A stretch of 64,000 nt of DNA from CAZDXB01 sp964509335 (GTDB lineage: Bacteria; Bacteroidota; Ignavibacteria; Kapaibacteriales; UBA2268). The notes beneath the pieces were generated by a model, which saw only the letters and a list, made by a program, of their open reading frames with translations, was not told the DNA's origin and did no database searches. The translations under genes were made by a program, and so were the position numbers. Below are positions 25,268 through 34,760 of the stretch, piece after piece (the first letter of the stretch is position 1; every line of letters begins with the position of its first letter). The DNA is taken from positions 18,007-82,006 of the forward strand of contig CAZDXB010000014.1 in the NCBI GenBank assembly GCA_964509335.1. The letters run 5' to 3'.

Positions 25268-27733
25268 ATGTCGCGCTTAATAATTTCCTTTCTGGCTCTC
25301 ATTTTAACTTTGACGTCAAATACAAACGCCGAAGAATACTTCGAATGGACGCCTTTGGGCTTGGGCGGAGGCGGCGGGCAATTCGCTCCGGCGATATCGC
25401 CTCATAATCCCGATTTAATGTTTGTTGCCTGCGATATGAGCGGCTTCTACAGAAGCTCCGACGGCGGCGAGAGTTGGACAATGTATAACTTTAGAAACAT
25501 AAAATCCTCCACAAGACTAAATCCCGTTTTCCATCCTACAAATCCCGAAATTATTTGGAACGATACTTACGAAAGCTGGTCGAACTATATTCTAATATCC
25601 ACGGACGCCGGTTTAACTTGGGACGCCGTATGGGATACGCCTTCTACGCCTATCGATATGATATGCCTTGAAAGCGAGCCGCTAAATTTATTAGTAGCTC
25701 TAAAAAACGGCGAAGTATGGAATTCTGCCGACGGAGAGAACTTCTCTAAAGCGTTTACCGTCGAAAGCGGAGATAATATCGTCGCTATTGACGCGACTAA
25801 TTCGGAAATATGGATTTTTTGTCAATCTTGCGCTTATCTATCGACCGACCGCGGAGTGAATTTTGAGAGAAAAGAAATTCCGTCTTTTAACGGGGACAAC
25901 TCCTTTATAGACGGTTCGGCAAGCGGCGAAACTGTCGCGGTTCTCAATTCCGCCAATCTATTAATATCAACCGACGGCGGCGAGAACTGGAACGAATCCA
26001 TTGAACATATAGATTTTGACAGAGGCGAATTCAAGTTCGTCGAAGTTTGCGGAGACACAATCTGGGTTACGACCGCCGGCGGAGGTAAATATCAATCCAC
26101 CGCTTTGCTTTCTACCGACGGCGGCGAAAACTTCGAGCCGGTATTCTTCTGCAACGACAGTTGGGACGACGAAAGCAATCTCGAAAACGGCTGGCTCGAC
26201 ATAGAATTCAACTGCGGCTGGGGCGGTCCGGCGATTGGCTTCGACGCTTGCAATTCTAACTCTTCAATCGCTCTATGGACGGATTACGGCAGAACCTTAC
26301 TAACGACCGACGCCGGAGAGTCTTGGCGCTCAATATATACTAGATTCGCCGACGAAGGCTCTCGCGAAAAAGGAAAACGCTGGGAATCTACGGGGCTCGA
26401 CGTTACTACTTCGTGGGACATATACTTTAATCCAGAAAATACTATAATACAAGCCGCCTACACAGACATCGGAGGCGCTTATAGCGAAGACGGCGGCGCT
26501 ACTTGGCGCTCGACTTACGGAAACGGAATCCCCTCGCAATGGTTTAATACTACTTACGAATTTGAATACAACGAAAATACTGGACAGTTGTTCGGAGCTT
26601 TCTCCGGCAGGCACGACATAATCGGCGGCTGGGGACACAACTATTGGAATTTGGAAGGCGCCGGCGGAATCGCCGTCTCGAACGACGACGGCAAAAACTG
26701 GACGCCGCTCTCGGAAAACGGCTTGCCGAGCAGACCGCATACTTCCGTAGCTTTAAAATCCGACGGAGGCAATAACACGACGCTTTTCGCGGCGGCTTGG
26801 TCGCACGGAGTCTTCCGCTCTACCGACGGAGGCGCTAATTGGGAGCGTAAATCCGACGGCTTAGAAATCGGCGACGGCTCGAACTCGCCAGACGGTCCCA
26901 ACACGCACGTCGTTCAAGTTGAGGCTCACCCAGACGGAACGATATTCGCTCTTAAAACTAAGTATATAAGGGAAAATTCGGAAATCAAAAACGACGGCGG
27001 ACTATATAAATCAACTGACGACGGAGAGACTTGGGAGCTTATCTCCGAAGACGTTCCGCATTGCGAACCGCATCCGACAATCGACCCCGACGGCGCCCGC
27101 TCTTGGTGCGACCCTATTTCTTTTACTCTCGACCTCAAAGATTCGGGGCATATCTGGGTCAACGCCCAAAACTGCAACAACGGAAAAATCCAAGGCGGAC
27201 TTTACGAAACAACGGACGGCGGCGAAAACTGGGAGCGCATATTACAAATATACGGAGCTTATAGACTAACGCTTTCAAAATACCGCCCCGGCAGAATGTA
27301 TCTTGCGACTAGAGGAGCCGGAGTTATGATAAAACGCGGAACTGACGCCGAATGGAAAGAAATCGAAAGTTTTCCCTTCGCAACTGCTACGAGAATTACC
27401 GAAGACCCGCAAGACAGCTCCGTCGTTTGGGTAAATACCTATGGCGGCGGCGTCTGGAAAGGCGTTATCAAAGACGACGGCGTTGGAGTGGCGGAAAAGG
27501 AAACAAATGACGATAAGTTGAAAATCTATCCCAATCCTTTCCAAAACGAACTTAACATACTCGCTGAAAACGCTGAATCAATCCAAATATTTGATATATT
27601 CGGAGGAAAAGTCGCTCAGTTCGGCTCAGGCGCCGTCAAATGGAACGCGGGGAACAATGCCGGCGGCGTATATATCATTAAAGCTATTTACAAAGATAAA
27701 ATATTAGTCAAAAAAGCTCTCTTAACGAAATAG
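25268..27733 (+). CDS. T9SS-exported Asp-box (BNR) beta-propeller protein, GH74/sortilin-like
   Basis: An 821-residue secreted protein. The signal peptide ends near residue 22 (NTNAEE). Many Asp-box turns of the form SxDxGxxW follow through the chain: SSDGGESW, STDAGLTW, STDGGENW, TTDAGESW, SEDGGATW, STDGGANW and TTDGGENW. This spacing suggests two seven-bladed propellers, as in GH74 xyloglucanases and VPS10/sortilin proteins; the mature start WTPLGLGGGGGQFAPAISPH is GH74-like. The catalytic Asp pair of GH74 cannot be assigned by eye. The C-terminal ~75 residues are a T9SS sorting domain (KIYPNPFQNELNI, FDIFGGKV, AGGVYIIKAIY). GGAG precedes the ATG. Confidence 0.87.
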   Translation: MSRLIISFLALILTLTSNTNAEEYFEWTPLGLGGGGGQFAPAISPHNPDLMFVACDMSGFYRSSDGGESWTMYNFRNIKSSTRLNPVFHPTNPEIIWNDTYESWSNYILISTDAGLTWDAVWDTPSTPIDMICLESEPLNLLVALKNGEVWNSADGENFSKAFTVESGDNIVAIDATNSEIWIFCQSCAYLSTDRGVNFERKEIPSFNGDNSFIDGSASGETVAVLNSANLLISTDGGENWNESIEHIDFDRGEFKFVEVCGDTIWVTTAGGGKYQSTALLSTDGGENFEPVFFCNDSWDDESNLENGWLDIEFNCGWGGPAIGFDACNSNSSIALWTDYGRTLLTTDAGESWRSIYTRFADEGSREKGKRWESTGLDVTTSWDIYFNPENTIIQAAYTDIGGAYSEDGGATWRSTYGNGIPSQWFNTTYEFEYNENTGQLFGAFSGRHDIIGGWGHNYWNLEGAGGIAVSNDDGKNWTPLSENGLPSRPHTSVALKSDGGNNTTLFAAAWSHGVFRSTDGGANWERKSDGLEIGDGSNSPDGPNTHVVQVEAHPDGTIFALKTKYIRENSEIKNDGGLYKSTDDGETWELISEDVPHCEPHPTIDPDGARSWCDPISFTLDLKDSGHIWVNAQNCNNGKIQGGLYETTDGGENWERILQIYGAYRLTLSKYRPGRMYLATRGAGVMIKRGTDAEWKEIESFPFATATRITEDPQDSSVVWVNTYGGGVWKGVIKDDGVGVAEKETNDDKLKIYPNPFQNELNILAENAESIQIFDIFGGKVAQFGSGAVKWNAGNNAGGVYIIKAIYKDKILVKKALLTK

Positions 27734-27743
27734 ATTGATTGTA

Positions 27744-27767
27744 GTAGCTAAGACGCCCCGTCTTCGC
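27744..27767. repeat. REP-like element R2, copy 2 (GTAG plus hairpin)
   Basis: GTAG is directly followed by CTAAGACG-CCC-CGTCTTCG, with one mismatch in the stem, 10 bases after the stop of the Asp-box protein gene. CATACAAAAAAAGCG follows, as in copy 1 (GCAAGCAATAACAAAAAACG). It may also act as a transcript-end stabiliser. Confidence 0.7.
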
Positions 27768-27863
27768 ATACAAAAAAAGCGTTCATATACGCGAGCTATA
27801 TACCCCTTTTGCTATATCGCGAAAAATCATTAGCTTGTTTATTTGTTAGGAACGGAGGATTCA

Positions 27864-28412
27864 ATGATTCATAAGTGGGAAACAATCGACGACAAAATAA
27901 CGGAAGACTTAAGAATATTCAAGACTTCTTGGATAAAACGACGTCATCCCGACAACCTGAAGGAAGGGAATTTTGTAGTTCTCAAATCGCCGAATTGGGT
28001 AAACATAATTCCAATAACTAAAGAAGGCGACATCCTATTAATAGAACAATACCGGCACGGCATCGACGAAATTACTTTGGAAGTCCCCGGCGGATTAGTC
28101 GATAAAGGCGAAGACCCGCGCAAAGCCGCCGAAAGAGAATGCTTGGAAGAAACGGGTTACGCCGGCGAAGGCGACGCTATATTAATCGGCGAGAACCAAC
28201 CAAATCCGGCGTTCCTGAACAATGTTTGCAATTCCTTCGTCTGGAAAAATTGCAAAAAAGTCGGCGAACAAAATTTAGACGCGCACGAAGAAATAAACGT
28301 AATCCCCACTCCCATAAAGAAAATAAAGGAAATGATAAAAAACGGAAAAATTAAACATTCAATTGTGTTGACGGCTTTTTTCTTTTATTTTTTACGTTAT
28401 TCCGATTTATAA
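27864..28412 (+). CDS. NUDIX hydrolase (ADP-ribose pyrophosphatase-like)
   Basis: A 182-residue enzyme hydrolysing nucleoside-diphosphate-linked compounds. The Nudix box is intact: it starts GGLVDKGEDPRKAAERECL and continues EETG, supplying the metal-binding REx2EE residues. IEQYRHGIDEITLEVPGGL just before it matches the ADP-ribose/ADP-sugar pyrophosphatase subgroup. GGAGG lies six bases before the chosen ATG; a TTG seven codons earlier was rejected. It precedes parA by 48 bases on the same strand, perhaps by chance. Confidence 0.92.
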   Translation: MIHKWETIDDKITEDLRIFKTSWIKRRHPDNLKEGNFVVLKSPNWVNIIPITKEGDILLIEQYRHGIDEITLEVPGGLVDKGEDPRKAAERECLEETGYAGEGDAILIGENQPNPAFLNNVCNSFVWKNCKKVGEQNLDAHEEINVIPTPIKKIKEMIKNGKIKHSIVLTAFFFYFLRYSDL

Positions 28413-28460
28413 ATAAATTCGCTATATTAGTTCTTTGTTAAGAACAAGAAATAAGAATTT

Positions 28461-29228
28461 ATGGGAAAAATAATAGCGATAGCCAACCAAAAAGGCGGGG
28501 TTGGAAAAACGACGACGGCGATTAATTTGACGGCTTCGCTAGCGGCGGCGGAAAATTCCTCGTTGCTAGTGGACATAGACCCGCAAGCAAACAGCTCGAA
28601 CGGTCTTGGCATTAACTCTAAGGAACTCGACTCCACTATTTACGAAGTTATGGTCAACGGAGCTCCTATAAACGATATAATACTACAAACGCAAATGCCA
28701 TTTCTGGAGCTAATTCCTTCGCATATCAATCTGGTCGGCGCGGAAATTGAAATGGTCAACAAAAAAGACCGCGAGCTTGTTTTAAAATCCAAATTGGAAG
28801 AATTGAAAAATAAATATAAGTTCGTTATAATCGATTGTCCGCCTTCTTTGGGTCTGCTTACTCTTAACGCCTTAAGCGCCGCCGACTCCGTTCTAATACC
28901 GGTTCAATGCGAATACTACGCGCTCGAAGGGCTTGGACAATTGCTTAATACTATTTCAATAGTTCGATACCGACTGAACAAGAAATTGACTATCGAAGGT
29001 GTCCTGCTCACAATGTACGATTCGAGGCTCAGGCTTTCTAATCAAGTAGTCGAAGAAGTGAGGTCGCATTTTGACGACAGGGTTTTCAATACTTTAATTC
29101 ACCGCAACGTCAGGATATCCGAAGCTCCAAGCCACGGCAAACCGGTATTGCTTTACGACGCCGTTTGCGCCGGCGCTAAAAATTATTTAGATTTAGCGCA
29201 AGAGCTTATAATCAAAAACAAAGAATAG
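28461..29228 (+). CDS. parA: Chromosome-partitioning ATPase ParA/Soj
   Basis: A 255-residue deviant Walker ATPase that moves ParB-parS complexes along the nucleoid. The Walker A box is KGGVGKTTTAINL starting at residue 10 with the signature Lys; DIDPQANSS is the A' motif and FVIIDCPPSLGLLTLNAL the Walker B. VPVQCEYYALEGLGQLL and SEAPSHGKPVLLYD are typical of chromosomal Soj proteins. parB follows after 53 bases, making the standard parAB pair. Confidence 0.96.
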   Translation: MGKIIAIANQKGGVGKTTTAINLTASLAAAENSSLLVDIDPQANSSNGLGINSKELDSTIYEVMVNGAPINDIILQTQMPFLELIPSHINLVGAEIEMVNKKDRELVLKSKLEELKNKYKFVIIDCPPSLGLLTLNALSAADSVLIPVQCEYYALEGLGQLLNTISIVRYRLNKKLTIEGVLLTMYDSRLRLSNQVVEEVRSHFDDRVFNTLIHRNVRISEAPSHGKPVLLYDAVCAGAKNYLDLAQELIIKNKE

Positions 29229-29281
29229 TTCAAATACAAAAAAGCGTAATAAATCCATCGGCAAATAAAACTTTACTATCA

Positions 29282-30298
29282 ATGGCGAAAACCAAAAAAA
29301 ATAAAACGACATCCGCTAAGAAAAAAGAAAAAGCCCCGAGAAAACCCAAGAAACCGGTTCTCGGAAAAGGCTTGAGCGCGCTTTTGCCGGAAATCGAATT
29401 CGACGAAAGAGGATTTAAAGTCTCCGAAGAAGACACCGACAAAAGCGGCGGAAGCTTCGCTCAAATCGACGTCAACCGAATAGTGTATAATCCCTATCAG
29501 CCCAGAAAAGACTTCGACAAAGAAGCTCTGAAAGATTTAAAAAACTCAATAATTGAAAACGGGATATTACAACCTATAACGGTAAGACGCTCAATCAATG
29601 GCTACGAGCTAATCGCCGGAGAGCGGCGTTTAAGAGCGGCTATAGAGGCGGAAATGGAGAAAATTCCCGCTTATATCCTCGAAGTCGAATCCGACGTTCA
29701 ACTTCTTGAAATGGCGTTAATAGAAAACCTTCAAAGAGAAGATTTGAACCCGATTGAAACCGCTAACGGCTACAAAAGACTAATGGACGAATGCACCCTG
29801 AATCAAGAGCAAGTCGCCGTAAAAATCGGAAAAGACCGCTCGACAATCACAAACTTTATCAGACTACTTAAATTGCCGGAAAAAATTCAAGAGAGCGTTA
29901 GAAAACAAGAATTAACTATGGGACACGCTCGCGCTCTTCTTTCGCTCAGCGAAAAAGAATATATAATAGCGGCTTGGATAGAAATAATCGACAAAAAACT
30001 CTCGGTAAGAGCGACCGAAAAACTCGTCAAAGATATTCTCGCGGGCAAATGGGCTTTGGAAAACGGAAAGTTAATTAGCGCAAAAAAAATCGTCAAAAAA
30101 GAAAAAGAAAAAGAATTACAAGAGCTAAAAGCGATTTTAAGCAAGCACGAAGACAAGCTAAGACAGGCTTTCGGAACAAAAGTAAAAATATCTACAAAAT
30201 CAAAAGAAAGCGGAAAAATCGAATTCGACTTTTACTCGATAGACGATTTTGATAGGTTAATCGACATATTCACTAATATTGAGAAAAATCTCGATTAA
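29282..30298 (+). CDS. parB: ParB/Spo0J chromosome-partitioning protein
   Basis: A 338-residue DNA-binding CTPase. The Lys-rich N-tail (residues 1-25) leads to LGKGLSALLPE, the usual ParA-contact region. The ParB CTPase domain has QPRKDF and NGILQPITVR, the catalytic-type GERRLRAAIEA and ENLQREDLNPIE. The helix-turn-helix that reads parS is QEQVAVKIGKDRSTITNFIR. The C-terminal dimer region is less conserved, and an IEFDFYSIDDFDRLIDIF stretch ends the chain. The thioesterase gene starts two bases after the stop. I found no clear parS site in this window. Confidence 0.95.
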   Translation: MAKTKKNKTTSAKKKEKAPRKPKKPVLGKGLSALLPEIEFDERGFKVSEEDTDKSGGSFAQIDVNRIVYNPYQPRKDFDKEALKDLKNSIIENGILQPITVRRSINGYELIAGERRLRAAIEAEMEKIPAYILEVESDVQLLEMALIENLQREDLNPIETANGYKRLMDECTLNQEQVAVKIGKDRSTITNFIRLLKLPEKIQESVRKQELTMGHARALLSLSEKEYIIAAWIEIIDKKLSVRATEKLVKDILAGKWALENGKLISAKKIVKKEKEKELQELKAILSKHEDKLRQAFGTKVKISTKSKESGKIEFDFYSIDDFDRLIDIFTNIEKNLD

Positions 30299-30300
30299 AT

Positions 30301-30738
30301 ATGACGGAATCGGAAAAACAAATAAAACTCAAAAACGTCGCTGAATTAAGAATTAGATACGCCGAAACGGATAAAATGGGAATAGTTTACAACGGAGAAT
30401 ACTTAACTTACTTCGAAGTGGCGAGAGTCGAGCTTATGCGCTCGATAGGACTTCCTTACTCGGTCTTTGAAAGCAAAGGATTTCAATTGCCTTTAATCGA
30501 AGCAAAGATAAAATACTTAAAACCGGCTTTCTTCGACGATTTAGTCGAAGTGGAAGCCAAGCTGAACTTTGAATTGAATCCGAGAATGACTATAAATTAC
30601 GAACTGCGACGCGAAAACGAAACCTTGGCGACGGGCTACACGGTTCACAGCTATTTTAACACGGAAAGAAACAAGCCGTCGAAACCGCCGAAATTTTTTG
30701 TCGAAGCGATTCGAAAAGCGGGCGAAAAGTTAAACTAA
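30301..30738 (+). CDS. Acyl-CoA thioesterase, YbgC/4HBT hotdog family
   Basis: A 145-residue hotdog-fold thioesterase. RIRYAETDKMGIVYNGEYLT contains the conserved Asp of the 4HBT active site, followed by YFEVARVELMRSIGL along the long hotdog helix. Family members hydrolyse short- or medium-chain acyl-CoAs; some (YbgC) associate with the Tol-Pal envelope system. It starts two bases after parB, so it is probably cotranscribed, but no function links them clearly. Confidence 0.92.
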   Translation: MTESEKQIKLKNVAELRIRYAETDKMGIVYNGEYLTYFEVARVELMRSIGLPYSVFESKGFQLPLIEAKIKYLKPAFFDDLVEVEAKLNFELNPRMTINYELRRENETLATGYTVHSYFNTERNKPSKPPKFFVEAIRKAGEKLN

Positions 30739-30798
30739 CGAGGAATAATATGAACGATTAATACGAAGCGTTTTTATTATTTTAAAGGGAATTTGAAA

Positions 30799-31746
30799 AT
30801 GAAAAAAATATTAATAATAGCGATAGCTATCGGCTTTTTTAGCGGAAAAGCAAACGCCGACACTTCGCCCTTCCAAGCTTTGCGGTATATTGGCAGCGCG
30901 AGAGCTACCGCTTTAGCCGGATGCTTCGTATCGATGCCGAACGACCCCGCGGCGCTTTTTTACAATCCAGCCACAGCTTACACCGTATCCGACAAAAATT
31001 TTTCGACTACTTTCTTCAAGCACGTTCTCGACATCAACTCGGGACAGGTTTCGTATATAATTAAAGACAAACAAAATTGGGCGATGGACGGCGTTATCGG
31101 AGCTTCTATAGCATACACCAGCTTCGGTTCGTTTGAATACGCCGACGAATACGGCGTCCGCGAAGGAAGTTTCAGCGCCAACGACGTTTCAATGTCCGCC
31201 GTTTACTCAAATCAATTGGACTCTAATCTTTATTACGGCGCCGCCGTTAAGTTGCTCTTTTTGAATTTGGAAGAAGCGAACACTTTAGCATTCGCCATAG
31301 ACGCCGGCTTGCTATATAAAATCCCCGAAAAAAGGACTAATATCGGCGTATCCGTTCTACACGCCGGCTCGCAAATTAAAACTCTATACGATAAAAACGA
31401 GCCGATACCGCTCGACGTCCGAATGGGCTTCAACCATAAATTGCGCGGTATGCCTCTTTTAGTCAACTTTTCGTTCCACCATCTCGCCGACGAAACCGAC
31501 GGCTTTTTTGATAAATTCTCTAACTTCTCGATCGGCGGCGAATTTTATTTCGGAGAACACGTTCGCGGCAGACTCGGCTACAACAACCAAATCAGAAGAT
31601 ACGCCGCCTCCAACGAAAACAAAAGACTTTCCGGTTTCTCTGCCGGCACAGGAATAGAACTCGATAACTTCAATTTGGATTATGGAATAGCGCAAGTGGG
31701 AAACGCCGAAATTCTACATAGATTCAGCATCTTATTCAATTTGTAA
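30799..31746 (+). CDS. porQ: PorQ-like type IX secretion outer-membrane protein
   Basis: A 315-residue barrel protein of the PorV/PorQ family. AAAGGGA lies eight bases before the chosen ATG; a TTG two codons earlier is an alternative. A signal peptide (to ~residue 21, KANA) precedes ALRYIGSARATALAGCFVSM, and NDPAALFYNPATAY is the family NPA motif. Across the barrel the order of motifs matches PorQ: YTSFGSFEYADEYG, GAAVKLLFLNLEE, YKIPEKRTNIGVSVLHAG, VNFSFHHLADE and GRLGYNNQIRR. PorQ is one of the outer-membrane parts of T9SS that attach substrates to the cell surface. This fits the two T9SS substrates encoded just upstream. Confidence 0.82.
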   Translation: MKKILIIAIAIGFFSGKANADTSPFQALRYIGSARATALAGCFVSMPNDPAALFYNPATAYTVSDKNFSTTFFKHVLDINSGQVSYIIKDKQNWAMDGVIGASIAYTSFGSFEYADEYGVREGSFSANDVSMSAVYSNQLDSNLYYGAAVKLLFLNLEEANTLAFAIDAGLLYKIPEKRTNIGVSVLHAGSQIKTLYDKNEPIPLDVRMGFNHKLRGMPLLVNFSFHHLADETDGFFDKFSNFSIGGEFYFGEHVRGRLGYNNQIRRYAASNENKRLSGFSAGTGIELDNFNLDYGIAQVGNAEILHRFSILFNL

Positions 31747-31779
31747 ATAATTTGTATCATTAAACAAATATAATCAGTT

Positions 31780-32199
31780 ATGTTAAAAAAGTCAATTACA
31801 GCGCTTTCGATAGCGATATTATTCAGCTTAAATCTATTCGGACAATCTAATTCAACAGCTCAAAACGCTCAACAACAGCAACAATTCTCAATATTACAAC
31901 CGGAACTTCACGTAAGCGATATTTACCTAGCGCTGAACATACTAGAAGACGTAACTTTGAAAGGTTCTGAAGTCGAAGCTTTCTTAGAAGTAACAAAACA
32001 ACTCAACGCCTATTTAGACTACGCAAAGAAAGAAGAATTAAAAGCCAGCGAAAAGATTCGCGTAAATATGCACGGCAGAATCGCTCAAAACACGCTTACT
32101 TTCCTTAATAGAGCGACTATCAAGGGAAAAATGGCGAATCAATACAAACGCTTCACCGACGCCATAGAGAACGCCCCGAAAGCCGAAAAACAAAAATAA
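31780..32199 (+). CDS. Small secreted protein of unknown function
   Basis: A 139-residue protein. The signal peptide MLKKSITALSIAILFSLNLFGQ is clear, followed by a Gln-rich stretch (AQQQQQF) and a predicted helical domain rich in Lys, Glu and Ala (VEAFLEVTKQLNAYLDYAKK). Near the centre EVTKQ...KEELKASEKIRVNMHG recalls small helical bundles. I recognise no family. It follows porQ by 33 bases and could be its operon partner, perhaps a periplasmic accessory. It converges on the phosphorylase gene, with two bases between the stops. Confidence 0.65.
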   Translation: MLKKSITALSIAILFSLNLFGQSNSTAQNAQQQQQFSILQPELHVSDIYLALNILEDVTLKGSEVEAFLEVTKQLNAYLDYAKKEELKASEKIRVNMHGRIAQNTLTFLNRATIKGKMANQYKRFTDAIENAPKAEKQK

Positions 32200-32201
32200 T
32201 C

Positions 32202-34760
32202 TTATAATTGCGCCCAAGCGCAAACGTATAATTCAGTAGGGTCAACCATAAACAAATGCGTCGGCAAAACGCGAATTGTAAAGCCCTGTTTGCCGGTATC
32301 CGGACATATATAGTCGCCCTCGTAATAATGGACGTTATTCTCGCTATTGACTAACTGTAGCTCCTCGGTTTTTGTGTCGGCTAGTTCGCCTGTATGATCA
32401 ATCGAACCGTAATATACTTGAACCACTACGTCGTTAGACGACAAGTTGCCGAGAGCCACCTTAGCAGATACTTTTATAGGCATTCCTACGAACGCCTCGC
32501 CGTTTTCTTCCAAAGAAACGTCAATAATATCTACGTTATCCCACTCTTTCCTTACTTTATCTTTCCATTCCCTATATTTTTTCGCGTTGTTAGCGTTGTT
32601 ATAAGTCATTGTTTTATAATTATTCAAAGCGTTCAGGTAAAATTTGTTCGCGTAATCCAATATCATCCTTTGCGTCGAAAATTTTCCCGTTATGGTTCTT
32701 ACGCTTTCTTTTAAATACGAAACCCACTCGTCCGGCACTCTATTAAAAGAAGACCTGTCGTAAAACAGCGGAACGATATTTTGTTCTAAGGTCTCGTAGA
32801 GCGCCCCCGCTTCTACTATATTTTGTTCGTCCACGTTCTCGTATTCTTCCCCTCTACCGATAGCGAAACCGTTCTTGCCGTTAAAAGCTTCGTTCCACCA
32901 ACCGTCTAAAACGCTAAAATTCAAACATCCGTTCAAACCGGCTTTCATTCCGCTTGTTCCGCTCGCCTCCATCGGTCTTATCGGTGTGTTTAACCACACG
33001 TCGCACCCCTTTATCATATAACGAGCGATTACCATATCGTAATCCTCTAAAAATACGACGTGTCGCTCCAGACCGTATTCTCTGACTTTGTGAATTATCG
33101 ACTGTATGATTTCTTTGCCTGCTATATCATGGGGATGCGCCTTACCGGCTAAAATAATCTGAACGGGCTTGTCGAACTTCTTTAAAATCGAAGCGAGACG
33201 CTCCATATCTGAAAAGAGCAAGGTCGCTCGCTTGTAAGTGGCGAACCTTCTAGCGAATCCGATAGTTAAAGCGTCCGGGTCTAAATACTCGTTAATCTTG
33301 TTAATTTGGTCGGGCGTTAAGTAGCCGCGCTTTTTCTTCTTCAGATGCTCTCGGGCAAATAAAACAAGACGAACTCTGCGCCTACACTTCTCCCTCCACA
33401 TCTCTTCGTGAGGGATTGAGTCGATTTTATTCCAAAGTTTTTGATTGTCGATTTCGGATTTCCATTTCGGAGTCAAATACCTGTCGAACAACTCGGAAAA
33501 TTCCCGGGAAACCCAAGTCATTGTGTGAACCCCGTTTGTTATTGATTTTATCGGCGTCTCGTCTTCGGGAAAACGCCTCCATATTTTGCGCCACATATTT
33601 CTGGAAACTTTGCCGTGCAATTTACTAACGCCGTTATGAAAGCTGGTAAGCCTCAAACCCAGAACGGTCATAGAAAAATTCTCATCTGGATTGTGCGGCT
33701 CCACTTCCCCCAACTGTAAAAATTCCTCTCTACTTAAACCAAGCTGTTGATAATAATTCTTTAAATAGTTCTCAATTCTCGACGTTTTAAATGCTTCGTT
33801 GCCGGCGGGAACTGGAGTGTGGGTAGTGAAAACCGAAGACGCCTTAGTTATCTGCTTGGCGCTTCGGAAATCTAAATCATACTTATTCATATACATACGA
33901 GTTCGTTCCAGCAATGCGAATGCGGCGTGCCCCTCGTTAATATGAACCGATTCAGGCTCTATTCCCAAAGCTTCGAGAGCGCGCATACCGCCGATTCCCA
34001 AAACTATCTCCTGTTGTATTCTGGTCTCCCTTGTGCCGCCGTAAAGTTGGTCTGTGATGTCTCTATACTCTTCAATTCCGTTTTTATCGATATTTGTATC
34101 CAGCAAATAAAGCGTCGTCCTGCCAATAAGAACTTTCCAAACTTGCGCGAAAGCTTTGCCGTATGGCATCTCGGTTTCTATAATAATCGGTTCGCCTTTA
34201 GAATCCCTGCAAACGATTAAAGGCAGTGAATAAAAATCGTTGTAAGGATAATATTCGTTCTGCCAACCGTTTTGTGTTAGTCTTTGGCGAAAATATCCTT
34301 GCTGATACAACAATCCAACGCCTATAAGCGGCAAGCCAATATCGCTCGAGCTTTTCAAATGGTCGCCAGACAAAACGCCTAAACCGCCGGAGTAGTTCGG
34401 GAAGCTCTCGTTAATGCCGTACTCGGCGCTAAAATACGCCACAATCCCTTTGGGCTTGTTCTCTAACGCGTCGAACCAAGTTTCGCTATTAACGTAATTC
34501 TGAAATTTGTCGTATATATAATCCAAAAAACTTGTGAAATCGGTTTGCTCGGCTAAATCGTTCAATTTATCAACGCTTAGCCGGTTAATTAATAAAACCG
34601 GGTTGTGATTGACTTCCTCCCATAACTTCCTGTCAATTCTAATAAACAACTCTTTAGCTTCGGAATTCCAGCACCACCAATAATTGTAAGCTAATTCTTT
34701 TAATTTTTCGATTTTCTGGGGCAATTTCGCCGAGACGATAAAATTGTGAACTGGTTTCAT
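32202..34760 (-). CDS. glgP: Alpha-glucan (glycogen) phosphorylase
   Basis: An 852-residue GT35 enzyme that releases glucose 1-phosphate from glycogen or maltodextrin. It belongs to the shorter alpha-glucan phosphorylase branch that starts with a short N-terminal domain (VSAKLPQKIEKLKELAYNYW). AYFSAEYGINESFPNYSGGLG and HINEGHAAFALLERTRM are strong signatures. The pyridoxal-phosphate region is EASGTSGMKAGLNGCLNFSV, with the PLP-binding Lys after GTSGM. GGAG precedes the ATG. No glycogen synthase or branching enzyme lies within the window. Confidence 0.94.
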   Translation of the reverse strand: MKPVHNFIVSAKLPQKIEKLKELAYNYWWCWNSEAKELFIRIDRKLWEEVNHNPVLLINRLSVDKLNDLAEQTDFTSFLDYIYDKFQNYVNSETWFDALENKPKGIVAYFSAEYGINESFPNYSGGLGVLSGDHLKSSSDIGLPLIGVGLLYQQGYFRQRLTQNGWQNEYYPYNDFYSLPLIVCRDSKGEPIIIETEMPYGKAFAQVWKVLIGRTTLYLLDTNIDKNGIEEYRDITDQLYGGTRETRIQQEIVLGIGGMRALEALGIEPESVHINEGHAAFALLERTRMYMNKYDLDFRSAKQITKASSVFTTHTPVPAGNEAFKTSRIENYLKNYYQQLGLSREEFLQLGEVEPHNPDENFSMTVLGLRLTSFHNGVSKLHGKVSRNMWRKIWRRFPEDETPIKSITNGVHTMTWVSREFSELFDRYLTPKWKSEIDNQKLWNKIDSIPHEEMWREKCRRRVRLVLFAREHLKKKKRGYLTPDQINKINEYLDPDALTIGFARRFATYKRATLLFSDMERLASILKKFDKPVQIILAGKAHPHDIAGKEIIQSIIHKVREYGLERHVVFLEDYDMVIARYMIKGCDVWLNTPIRPMEASGTSGMKAGLNGCLNFSVLDGWWNEAFNGKNGFAIGRGEEYENVDEQNIVEAGALYETLEQNIVPLFYDRSSFNRVPDEWVSYLKESVRTITGKFSTQRMILDYANKFYLNALNNYKTMTYNNANNAKKYREWKDKVRKEWDNVDIIDVSLEENGEAFVGMPIKVSAKVALGNLSSNDVVVQVYYGSIDHTGELADTKTEELQLVNSENNVHYYEGDYICPDTGKQGFTIRVLPTHLFMVDPTELYVCAWAQL

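Noticed and set aside
28461..30298. parS site near parAB
   Set aside because: I looked for the TGTTnCACGTGnAACA-type palindrome around the genes and saw none; it may lie outside the window.
30750..30761. Three-codon ORF (ATG AAC GAT TAA) with GAGGA upstream, before porQ
   Set aside because: Too short to support as a leader peptide; no attenuator structure follows.
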